21,095 nucleotides of DNA from a virus. The position numbers and the translations under genes are program-made. The notes beneath the pieces are model-generated. The model was not told the origin of the DNA. It was given only the letters and a program-made list of their open reading frames with translations, and ran no database searches. Positions 7,670-13,472 of the stretch are shown here, one piece after another; positions within the stretch are counted from its first letter, which is position 1, and every line of letters begins with the position of its first letter. Location: the IMG/VR virus record IMGVR_UViG_3300021378_001617, positions 1-21,095 of that record; one strand, 5' to 3'.

Positions 7670-7678
7670 ATTATACCA
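7670..7678 (-). promoter_or_regulatory. Extended -10 promoter candidate before hsp20
   Basis: The minus strand reads TGGTATAAT, a TGN-extended -10 element, about 30 bases upstream of the hsp20 ATG and just before its ribosome site. No good -35 box is present 17 bases further up (TATACT). Confidence 0.4.
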
Positions 7679-7701
7679 ACCCTTACGGCGTCAGTATACT
7701 T

Positions 7702-7709
7702 TATTTATA
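7702..7709 (-). promoter_or_regulatory. T4-type late promoter before hsp20
   Basis: Exact TATAAATA on the minus strand in the desaturase-hsp20 gap, 62 bases before the hsp20 ATG. A TTGAAA 16 bases upstream of its TATAAA portion means a weak sigma-70 reading is also possible, so the promoter class is not certain. Confidence 0.5.
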
Positions 7710-7743
7710 ATGTTTCTTTTCTAAATTTCAAGCTTTTTGGTCA

Positions 7744-8508
7744 TCAAATACGAATTAATTTAATTAACCAAGTTCCTAAATCAAAGTTACTCCAAATAAC
7801 TTCTCTAGGATTTTTGTGATGTCTTGTATGCAGTCCCTCACCAAATGCTACTACGTTTAGCCAGCCGTCTTCGTGGGTGTTACCGCCTCTATGTGAATAT
7901 GAGGCAATAAGTGCCATCGCAAATTTTGAAAGTCCGGCTGCTACCAAATATATTAAAGCCCATATAGGATTTATTAATGCTAATAGTGTAATAAAGCCAT
8001 AGATAATTAACAAATAATTATCTGCTTGAAACTTGTAAACTGGACTTTGTAATTCGGGTTTACAATACATCAATACTCTTTTCATAAACTGACGTTTACT
8101 ATTTCCTGCCATGAGAACAGCAGTATTAAATAAACAATTCCATATGCCAGCATATTCAGGTGAATGGGTGTCCTCTGGTTTGTCGGCGTATCTGTGATGA
8201 TTGAGATGAGCGCTTTTCCAAGCAATTGCTGAGGAGTTTAGTGCAAATCCACCTAAGAATAAAAGTATATATTCTATTGTTTTGTGGGTTTCAAACCCTC
8301 GGTGTGTTATAAGTCTATGATATCCAACTGTGGAACCTAGTTGTAATAAAACGTAAACAAAAAGAACTGCTAGCCAATTTTGCCATGTGCCTAAAAATGC
8401 TAGTGGAATAATGCACGCCAGACAGACGTAATGTAGGATATTAATTTGAAGAGCTTCAGTTTGCCTTAGTCTTTCTTTCCAATGTTGTATTTTGTTACTA
8501 ATTCCCAT
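7744..8508 (-). CDS. Membrane fatty-acid (acyl) desaturase
   Basis: A di-iron integral membrane desaturase that introduces a cis double bond into acyl chains, probably of the delta-9 type. All three histidine boxes are present: HRLITHR from His64, HLNHH at 101-105, and LHTRHH at 226-231. Hydrophobic segments surround residues 25-60, 78-95 and 165-205. At 254 residues it is close to compact bacterial and cyanobacterial enzymes. Box 2 has HLNHH where many have HRxHH; the metal-ligand histidines remain. The ATG at 8508 has GAAAGGGG upstream and overlaps the regA end by 43 bases, so its expression is tied to regA. Such a gene inside the replication cluster suggests changes to membrane lipids during infection; electron donor and substrate are not visible. 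Confidence 0.88.
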   Translation of the reverse strand: MGISNKIQHWKERLRQTEALQINILHYVCLACIIPLAFLGTWQNWLAVLFVYVLLQLGSTVGYHRLITHRGFETHKTIEYILLFLGGFALNSSAIAWKSAHLNHHRYADKPEDTHSPEYAGIWNCLFNTAVLMAGNSKRQFMKRVLMYCKPELQSPVYKFQADNYLLIIYGFITLLALINPIWALIYLVAAGLSKFAMALIASYSHRGGNTHEDGWLNVVAFGEGLHTRHHKNPREVIWSNFDLGTWLIKLIRI

Positions 8509-8882
8509 TCCCCTTTCTCTTTATATGGTAGGATTTTGACCTGAGTTAGTGGACATCTATCCTCAAATTTTTCAGGTTCTAGAATAGATAGAAGTTTCCA
8601 TTGCTGTAATAATTCAGCAATCATATTACGTCTCTGGATATCCAAATCTTCAAAGTCGGCTGGTTTGCCGTCTAATGCAAAAAGTTCTTTGAAGTGGACA
8701 ATGAAGTATCTGCCCTGTTTGTGTAGTATATGACAAGACTGATACAGAACTTTATCCTTCTTAGAAGCAACTCCAATCCTAGATAAAGTTTCTCTTATCT
8801 TTAGGAAATCATCTGCATTATGTAATTTGATTTCTAATGGACTATAACCAGGGTAATCAATTTTAAAAAAATCTTCACTCAT
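8466..8882 (-). CDS. regA: RegA translational repressor
   Basis: RegA binds early phage mRNAs near start codons and blocks translation, including its own in T4. The 138-residue protein contains the segments DDFLKIRETLSRIGVA, KDKVLYQSCHILHKQG, YFIVHFKELFALDG and EWELVTKYNIG, which align directly with T4 RegA (122 residues). It carries an extra N-terminal stretch of about 17 residues. The ATG at 8882 has no recognisable ribosome site; an 8 bp hairpin ends 4 bases upstream of the ATG and a TATAAATA box lies before it. Position between gp62 and gp43 is as in T4, except that four genes separate it from gp43 on the downstream side. Confidence 0.92.
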   Translation of the reverse strand: MSEDFFKIDYPGYSPLEIKLHNADDFLKIRETLSRIGVASKKDKVLYQSCHILHKQGRYFIVHFKELFALDGKPADFEDLDIQRRNMIAELLQQWKLLSILEPEKFEDRCPLTQVKILPYKEKGEWELVTKYNIGKKD

Positions 8883-8886
8883 AGGT

Positions 8887-8906
8887 ATATTCTTGTATAA
8901 GAATAT
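8887..8906 (-). other. Hairpin immediately upstream of the regA start
   Basis: Perfect 8 bp inverted repeat, ATATTCTT (8887-8894) and AAGAATAT (8899-8906), with a 4-base loop. It ends 4 bases before the regA ATG (8880-8882), where a ribosome site would normally lie. It is a candidate site for RegA autoregulation or a start-codon structural element. Confidence 0.6.
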
Positions 8907-8911
8907 TTATA
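8904..8911 (-). promoter_or_regulatory. T4-type late promoter octamer before regA
   Basis: Exact TATAAATA on the minus strand, overlapping the stop codon of the upstream gene (8907-8909) and the outer edge of the regA hairpin. Its expected start site would fall in or next to the hairpin loop, so a transcript from here would lack the complete hairpin. Confidence 0.45.
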
Positions 8912-9452
8912 AGTTTCTTACTTTCTTTATCTGGAAATCCTCCTCGTCTATTCCTATTGCTTCATAAAAACCATTATTCCACTTTTTCCAAATGACTCCT
9001 CGGTTTTCCATTATCAGTTTTTCAGACACATATTCAATTGAATCAATTGAAGTATCAACCATTGTTTCTTGTGTCCATACCGTATACCCAGCATCCATTA
9101 AATTTACTATCCCTAAGTCTGCATAATGTAAGCACATTTGCCACGCTGCCCCAATAACTAATATGTTTGTATTGCCCTCAATTTTTTTAGGAATAAGTTT
9201 AATGTGTTCTTCTAATCCCTCGAGAGTTGTTACAGCTTTAATAGGTGGGACTATGCCTTTAAGTAAGTCATCTACTAAATGTAAATCACAACTAACTAAT
9301 ATGTTTGGAGATTTTTGAACAACGGATTCAATCTGACTAGCTATTCTTCGATAAAGCCATGGTGGTTTTTCTGAAAATTTTTCTTTTAAATACCAATCCT
9401 TTCCCCAAGGGTCAATAATGAGAATAACATCAAACTCTACTAGTGGATTCAC
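8907..9452 (-). CDS. Unknown protein, possibly isochorismatase-fold hydrolase
   Basis: A 181-residue protein between gp62 and regA. An N-terminal strand ending in an aspartate (VILIIDPWGKDW) and a later segment ILVIGAAWQMCLHYADLGIVNLMDAGY resemble the Asp and Cys regions of isochorismatase-like cysteine hydrolases. In that family an Asp-Lys-Cys triad is set on an alpha/beta fold, with the Cys followed by a helix and GYxV. The match is loose and the catalytic Lys is not clear, so the function stays open. The start is GTG at 9452, overlapping the gp62 stop by 4 bases (GTGA) with GGCGGAAA upstream, indicating translational coupling. The stop codon overlaps the late-promoter octamer before regA. 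Confidence 0.6.
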   Translation of the reverse strand: MNPLVEFDVILIIDPWGKDWYLKEKFSEKPPWLYRRIASQIESVVQKSPNILVSCDLHLVDDLLKGIVPPIKAVTTLEGLEEHIKLIPKKIEGNTNILVIGAAWQMCLHYADLGIVNLMDAGYTVWTQETMVDTSIDSIEYVSEKLIMENRGVIWKKWNNGFYEAIGIDEEDFQIKKVRNL

Positions 9453-9901
9453 TTTCCGCCTTTGTTAAGTCTTTTTTCTATACCTGCAAATTCTTCATCT
9501 GTAAGCAGTCTGAGAGCCTCGGCTGCTTTAGTATTGTTATAGCCATAATATTCTTTTAAGATTGCTAACTTTTCTTCTCTTTCGGGCTTTAGCCATTTGT
9601 TATATCTTTTTCTTTTAGATACTATACCGAGTAAAAAGTCATATTGCATCTTTTTATCTAAATGCGGACGTGAATTTACTTCGTTACCTGCAATTACTGT
9701 ATCAGGCCCATAACTTAGTGCTTTGTTTACTATGTAAGGGTTGTATTGTTTTTCTGACCACTCATCAACAATTAAATTTTCTTTAGTAAAGTTAATGCTA
9801 TTGGCAAAGTCAAAAGGACTTATTGCTTTTTTCTTTTCTACAAATTCTGACGGGTCTACGCCAATAACAGCGTCACCAAAGCCATCTAGAATACCTGTCA
9901 T
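9449..9901 (-). CDS. 62: Clamp-loader small subunit, T4 gp62-like
   Basis: gp62 joins four gp44 subunits to form the ATP-driven clamp loader that places gp45 on DNA. The family signature is seen in SPFDFANSINFTKENL, EKQYNPYIVNKALSYGPDTV and KKMQYDFLLGIVSKRKRYNKW (all as separate segments), which match T4-like gp62 proteins. The 150 residues are shorter than in T4 (187). Its ATG at 9901 overlaps by 4 bases the stop of the outer-membrane-like gene, with no clear ribosome site, so gp62 synthesis should depend on translation of that gene. In T4, gp62 is instead coupled directly to gp44, so the inserted gene takes over that link. Confidence 0.88.
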   Translation of the reverse strand: MTGILDGFGDAVIGVDPSEFVEKKKAISPFDFANSINFTKENLIVDEWSEKQYNPYIVNKALSYGPDTVIAGNEVNSRPHLDKKMQYDFLLGIVSKRKRYNKWLKPEREEKLAILKEYYGYNNTKAAEALRLLTDEEFAGIEKRLNKGGK

Positions 9902-10539
9902 AGTGCAAAGTTAAAGCTAATAGTCGTTACGTTATCACTAATAGGGTCTTCAGTATAAACATTACCTAAGGATAACTTTAATTGTTTTGTTAGTTGAAAG
10001 TTAAAGTATGTTTCATTCCTAACATAATCAGTATCGCCTGTTTCTATCAAATACTTATTTGTAAAACTTAACTGGTCAGCAAGTTTATAGAAAAACCATA
10101 AGCTGTTTCTCCAAATAAGTTCATCGCCTAAATCTGTATTCAAGTTTAGAAATGTAATTTCATTTGATGCTTTAAATTTTTCTGTTCTCAAAATTTTGTA
10201 ACCATATCCTGCACCATATGTTGTTCTTGTATCCAATGTTCTGTATTCATCAAAGTTATAACCAACATTACCAATTACATAATGTTTATCTGTAAGTGTA
10301 AGAATACGTTTTACATTGAGAAGACCTTCGTTTCTCATTTCAACATTATTTTTTTCTGAATAAAAATAATTTCCTTCTACTTCTGTCTGCCATCTGCCTA
10401 CTTCTTCTTTGAAGTCCAATGTTAAGTTAAAATTAGAACTTCCGCCTTTAAGGAAAGTTCCGCCTATACCTACACTATTTGCTAATGCCATATTAGGCAC
10501 CAACATTATAAAAATTAAAATTTTACTTAAATTCAACAT
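9898..10539 (-). CDS. Outer membrane beta-barrel protein, DUF481-like, with signal peptide
   Basis: Residues 1-20 form a clear Sec signal peptide: LSK, a hydrophobic core ILIFIMLVP, and an ALA cleavage site before NSVGIGG. The mature part, about 193 residues, alternates hydrophobic and polar residues in repeated strands with aromatic girdles (YFYSEKNN, YVIGNVGYNF, YGAGYGYKIL, NSLWFFYKLA, ETYFNFQL), ending in ISFNFAL. The pattern resembles the DUF481/YdiY family of putative outer-membrane barrels. It overlaps the gp44 end by 17 bases (SD GGAG) and its stop overlaps the gp62 start, so it is locked into the clamp-loader operon. It could modify the host surface, for example in superinfection exclusion, but that is inference. 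Base composition matches its neighbours. Confidence 0.8.
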   Translation of the reverse strand: MLNLSKILIFIMLVPNMALANSVGIGGTFLKGGSSNFNLTLDFKEEVGRWQTEVEGNYFYSEKNNVEMRNEGLLNVKRILTLTDKHYVIGNVGYNFDEYRTLDTRTTYGAGYGYKILRTEKFKASNEITFLNLNTDLGDELIWRNSLWFFYKLADQLSFTNKYLIETGDTDYVRNETYFNFQLTKQLKLSLGNVYTEDPISDNVTTISFNFAL

Positions 10540-11458
10540 TTGCCATAATCTCCGTTAAACAAGCAGTTAAGTTTATTTCTTGGTCGGCAACAAAACTACT
10601 CTTATATTGATAGTCCGCAATAATTAAAACTAACTGCGGAACCTGTTTTACTTTTTCCATTAAAGTATCATATACTTTTCTATAAATTTGTTGAGGGTCT
10701 GACTCTACATTATTCGCAACCCATTGTCGCATTTTCTTAAAGTCTTTATCCTTAATTGAATCTACTAAAGCCTTTGTATTTATTTCAGATAGGTTACTTA
10801 ATATACCCTCATCAATAACACCTGAGGAGCCATATCTTTGTAATTCATTAATTACTCTCCTATAATCAGGAAAGTGTTTCATTAGAAGTTCTGCTAGGAC
10901 TTTCTCAGAATATGTAACTTTGTTATCATCTAAAATATGACACATTCTTTTTAAGAACTTAGATGCCATCTTAGCTTTTTGCCCATTAACTAATTTAAAG
11001 TCAATTACAGTTGTTCTACTGTGCAGAGGTTGTATAATTCTATTTTTAAAATTACAAGTAAATATAAACCTACAGTTTTTACTAAATTCCTCAATAAATG
11101 CCCTAAGTGCAGGTTGTGTAGAATTAGGATTTAAGTAATCTGCCTCATCTAATATTACAACTTTAGGTTTACCTTCAAAACTTACAGTAGATGCAAAGTT
11201 TTTAATCTTAGTCCTTAGCACATCGATACCGGACTCTTCGGAACCATTAATTATAATACTATCACAGCCTAATTCATTACAAAGAGCGCGTGCTATGGTT
11301 GTCTTGCCTGTGCCAGCTGTGCCACATAATAACATATTTGGAATTTCTCCTGCCTTAACAAAGTCTCTAAAAACTTTAAGTTTTTCATCTGGCAAAATAC
11401 ATTCATCTAAAGTCTTGGGCCTATATCTTTCGACCCATAAAAATTCTTGATTGTCCAT
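10523..11458 (-). CDS. 44: Clamp-loader ATPase subunit, T4 gp44-like
   Basis: An AAA+ ATPase of the RFC/gp44 class that opens and loads the sliding clamp. The N-terminal box is WVERYRPKTLDEC (residues 8-20). Walker A is GTAGTGKT at 46-53, Walker B is VVILDEAD at 100-107, sensor 1 is in FTCNFKNR at 133-140, and the arginine-finger SRC motif appears as HSRT at 146-149. The length of 311 residues matches T4 (319). ATG at 11458 has AAGGAAA upstream. That ribosome site forms one arm of an inverted repeat, so translation may be controlled. The gene is followed by the outer-membrane-like gene instead of gp62, and preceded by peroxiredoxin instead of gp45. Confidence 0.95.
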   Translation of the reverse strand: MDNQEFLWVERYRPKTLDECILPDEKLKVFRDFVKAGEIPNMLLCGTAGTGKTTIARALCNELGCDSIIINGSEESGIDVLRTKIKNFASTVSFEGKPKVVILDEADYLNPNSTQPALRAFIEEFSKNCRFIFTCNFKNRIIQPLHSRTTVIDFKLVNGQKAKMASKFLKRMCHILDDNKVTYSEKVLAELLMKHFPDYRRVINELQRYGSSGVIDEGILSNLSEINTKALVDSIKDKDFKKMRQWVANNVESDPQQIYRKVYDTLMEKVKQVPQLVLIIADYQYKSSFVADQEINLTACLTEIMANVEFK

Positions 11459-11465
11459 TATTTTG

Positions 11466-11499
11466 ATTTCCTTACGCGCGCGTATTTTTCTGAGGAAAT
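11466..11499 (-). promoter_or_regulatory. Possible translational-control hairpin at the gp44 ribosome site
   Basis: An inverted repeat ATTTCCT (11466-11472) and AGGAAAT (11493-11499) pairs 7 bases, with the gp44 ribosome site (AAGGAAA on the mRNA) forming one arm. The 20-base loop holds ACGCGCGCGT (11474-11483), a perfect 10 bp palindrome that is unusually GC-rich for this genome. RNA folding could hide the ribosome site. RegA is known in T4 to repress gp44 translation, but its site there is not a hairpin of this type. Confidence 0.45.
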
Positions 11500-11530
11500 T
11501 TTTTGGGCTCTTTTTCTATAAAAATCACTT

Positions 11531-12115
11531 CTACTTTTTGGGCCCAAGTTTTTCCTCAACACCTGCACCATCCTGCAGACTTATTTCTATGTTTCTACCC
11601 CAGCCATTTTCCTTTAACCACTTTAGCACATGGTCAGGACTTGATACATTGTAGGGGTCTTCACTTGCATTATCCTTTAGTCCTTCCTCAACAAACATCT
11701 CATGTATGTTCATGTCGTTCACTAACATAGCATATCTCCATGACCTTACACCGAAACCGAGGTTATCTTTTTTGACATCCATACCCATGTAAGTTGTCCA
11801 TATTGCTGAGCCATCAGGTAACACTTTTACGTTCTTTAACTTTTGGTCTTCCGCCCAAGCATTCATTACAAAGGCATCATTAACAGATAAACAATAAATT
11901 TCATCTACGCCTAACTTATAAAATTCCTCTGCCAAAGACTCATAGCCTGGTAACTGCTGATTAGAACAAGTGGGTGTAAATGCACCTGGTAGTGCGAAAA
12001 CCAAAACTTTTTTATTTTGAAAAAGGTTTTGTGTAAGTGTTTCCTTCCACTCACCTAGCTCCCTCAACTTAAAAACAACCTGAGGGATAAATTGAATTTT
12101 AGTTCCTTCTGCCAT
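11531..12115 (-). CDS. Peroxiredoxin, Prx5-like (AhpC/TSA superfamily)
   Basis: Reduces hydrogen peroxide and organic hydroperoxides through a peroxidatic cysteine. The active site PGAFTPTCS places Cys50 with Thr47 and Pro43, and the later GVRSWRYAML holds the conserved Arg that stabilises the thiolate. PYNVSSPDHVLKWL near the end matches the usual Prx5 C-terminal pattern. The other cysteines do not sit in a classical resolving position, so it may use glutaredoxin or thioredoxin as an external reductant. I choose ATG at 12115 rather than the upstream TTG at 12127, because the latter lies within the gp45 end; ATG sits just after the gp45 stop and has GGTGG upstream. The 194 residues fit the family. 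Its position between gp45 and gp44 is unusual. Confidence 0.88.
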   Translation of the reverse strand: MAEGTKIQFIPQVVFKLRELGEWKETLTQNLFQNKKVLVFALPGAFTPTCSNQQLPGYESLAEEFYKLGVDEIYCLSVNDAFVMNAWAEDQKLKNVKVLPDGSAIWTTYMGMDVKKDNLGFGVRSWRYAMLVNDMNIHEMFVEEGLKDNASEDPYNVSSPDHVLKWLKENGWGRNIEISLQDGAGVEEKLGPKK

Positions 12116-12116
12116 A

Positions 12117-12779
12117 TTAACCACCAATAACTGAATTGGGCTCTAATGCTAACCAATAGTTAGTATCTTTAGTTGTGCTAGACAAGTGCATAAATTTCTT
12201 TTCTGAAATTGTAACATTATAGTTACCAGGAACAACTTTAAAGTTTTCCACTGCTAGTCTTGCATCAAAAGTTTTATCAGTATCGCCTATCACTTGTCTA
12301 AAAGCATTACTTCTAGGAGTGCTAGGGTCACCGACTGTAAGAACCGCTTTTCCATCTTTGCCAACAACACTTAGCATAGGTGCGCTAACTACGGCAGCTG
12401 CCTTCATTATCATATCTACTTCTTCCTTAGATAAAACAAAGTCGAAGAATGAATCTACTTCAATTGTTTTGTCAGGTGCAGATACAATTATACTCGGGTC
12501 AGCATAAAAGTATTCAAACTGCGATGAACCTTTAGACATAGTAATCGACTCGTCGCCTAGTTCTACATCTGTATCTTCCATCAAAGTTAAAAGTGCGAGT
12601 AAACTGTTTAAATCATAAACAGCAAACTCTTTGTCAAAAGTTTCTGATACCTGAGCCCTTGCAAAAATATTTTTACCTGTGCTAATAGTAGAAAGCATGT
12701 TGCCTTCTCTAATTAAAATGTTAGTATTAATAGTTGCGAAGTTCTTGAGGACATCAAGAGTTTCTTTAGATATTTTCAT
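12117..12779 (-). CDS. 45: Sliding clamp, T4 gp45-like
   Basis: The trimeric ring that tethers DNA polymerase to DNA and, in T4, activates late transcription. The 220-residue protein (T4: 228) has the gp45-like N-terminus ISKETLDVLKNFATINTNIL, followed by GNMLSTIS and FARAQVSETFDKEFAVYDLNSLL. The two PCNA-like halves are expected at about 1-110 and 110-220. It heads the core replication cluster and overlaps nothing upstream. The mRNA has its own perfect sigma-70 promoter at 12809-12837, then GGAGA and an ATATATT spacer before the ATG. A clamp under an early promoter together with TATAAATA late sites elsewhere fits T4-type late transcription, which needs gp45. Confidence 0.9.
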   Translation of the reverse strand: MKISKETLDVLKNFATINTNILIREGNMLSTISTGKNIFARAQVSETFDKEFAVYDLNSLLALLTLMEDTDVELGDESITMSKGSSQFEYFYADPSIIVSAPDKTIEVDSFFDFVLSKEEVDMIMKAAAVVSAPMLSVVGKDGKAVLTVGDPSTPRSNAFRQVIGDTDKTFDARLAVENFKVVPGNYNVTISEKKFMHLSSTTKDTNYWLALEPNSVIGG

Positions 12780-12808
12780 AATATATTATCTCCAAATAAT
12801 TTTATAGT

Positions 12809-12837
12809 ATTATAAAGGATTGGTATGCCTAAGTCAA
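12809..12837 (-). promoter_or_regulatory. Sigma-70 promoter for gp45
   Basis: The minus strand carries TTGACT (12832-12837), a 17 bp spacer and TATAAT (12809-12814) in the only gap between the unknown 212-residue gene and gp45. It leaves a leader of about 25 bases containing GGAGA. Confidence 0.8.
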
Positions 12838-13472
12838 CCACTTAGATGACCAATTTTTTCAACCAGCGTCTGCTCATATGTTTCATTCCACAAATGATAT
12901 AGACACCATTGTTTAGTGTGTTTAATAATGCAAGGGCCAAATCTTGTAAAAGGAGTTATCCTAATACCCGGCTCTCTAAAATGTTTTTTATGCCATACAC
13001 CGTCATTTTTATTTTCTGCTATAAAGGCATAGTTTGAATGTCTATCAGCTCTATTGAAACGTTCGTTTCGTTCCATTAGAAATAAATTATATTCATTAAA
13101 TGTTTCTATAAATCCATGGAAGCCATCTTCTTCTGCTTTGTCCAACAAATAATAAAAAAGATTATGTCCGCTATCTTTTGAAAGAGCTTTTGTTGTTTGC
13201 TTGTTATAAAATCTACTAACAATGCAAACGTTCTCATCAAAGTCTGCTGGATAATATCCTACACCTGAATGTAAATCTTCAGATACAATATACAATCCGT
13301 TTCCATCAAATCTTTTTTCTATAAAAATTGTATAGAGCAAAGTATGAGATTTGTTTTCCCAATCTTCAACATCTATATTATCGTTTGTTAAGTTGTTAGC
13401 TGTCTGTTGTATTAGACAAAATTGTTTAACTAACTCTATGTCTGAATTTGAATTAATTCTGTTGTATGTCAT
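12834..13472 (-). CDS. Unknown 212-residue protein, possible GNAT-like fold
   Basis: I do not recognise this protein. It is soluble and rich in aromatic residues, without a signal peptide or membrane segment. A central stretch with YIVSEDLHSGVGYYPADFD, a strand VCIVSRFY, a helix HNLFYYLLDKAEEDGFHGF and later LFLMERNERFNRA is reminiscent of an acyltransferase core, including a long helix followed by a residue-rich loop. The acetyl-CoA binding motif is not convincing, so this is a loose idea. The start ATG at 13472 overlaps the glycosyltransferase end by 20 bases. A perfect sigma-70 promoter sits inside that upstream gene, only 8 bases before the ATG, so it can be expressed alone. Its stop lies within the gp45 promoter region. 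Confidence 0.65.
   Translation of the reverse strand: MTYNRINSNSDIELVKQFCLIQQTANNLTNDNIDVEDWENKSHTLLYTIFIEKRFDGNGLYIVSEDLHSGVGYYPADFDENVCIVSRFYNKQTTKALSKDSGHNLFYYLLDKAEEDGFHGFIETFNEYNLFLMERNERFNRADRHSNYAFIAENKNDGVWHKKHFREPGIRITPFTRFGPCIIKHTKQWCLYHLWNETYEQTLVEKIGHLSG

Noticed and set aside
11505-11550. Repeated TTTTTGGGCyC segments suggesting a terminator after peroxiredoxin
   Set aside because: They are direct repeats, not a good inverted repeat; GGGCCC is only a short palindrome, and the possible stem needs a loop over 30 bases.
11451-11730. Two overlapping plus-strand open frames across the gp44 leader and peroxiredoxin end
   Set aside because: They are antisense to confident genes, overlap each other and show no family features or ribosome site.
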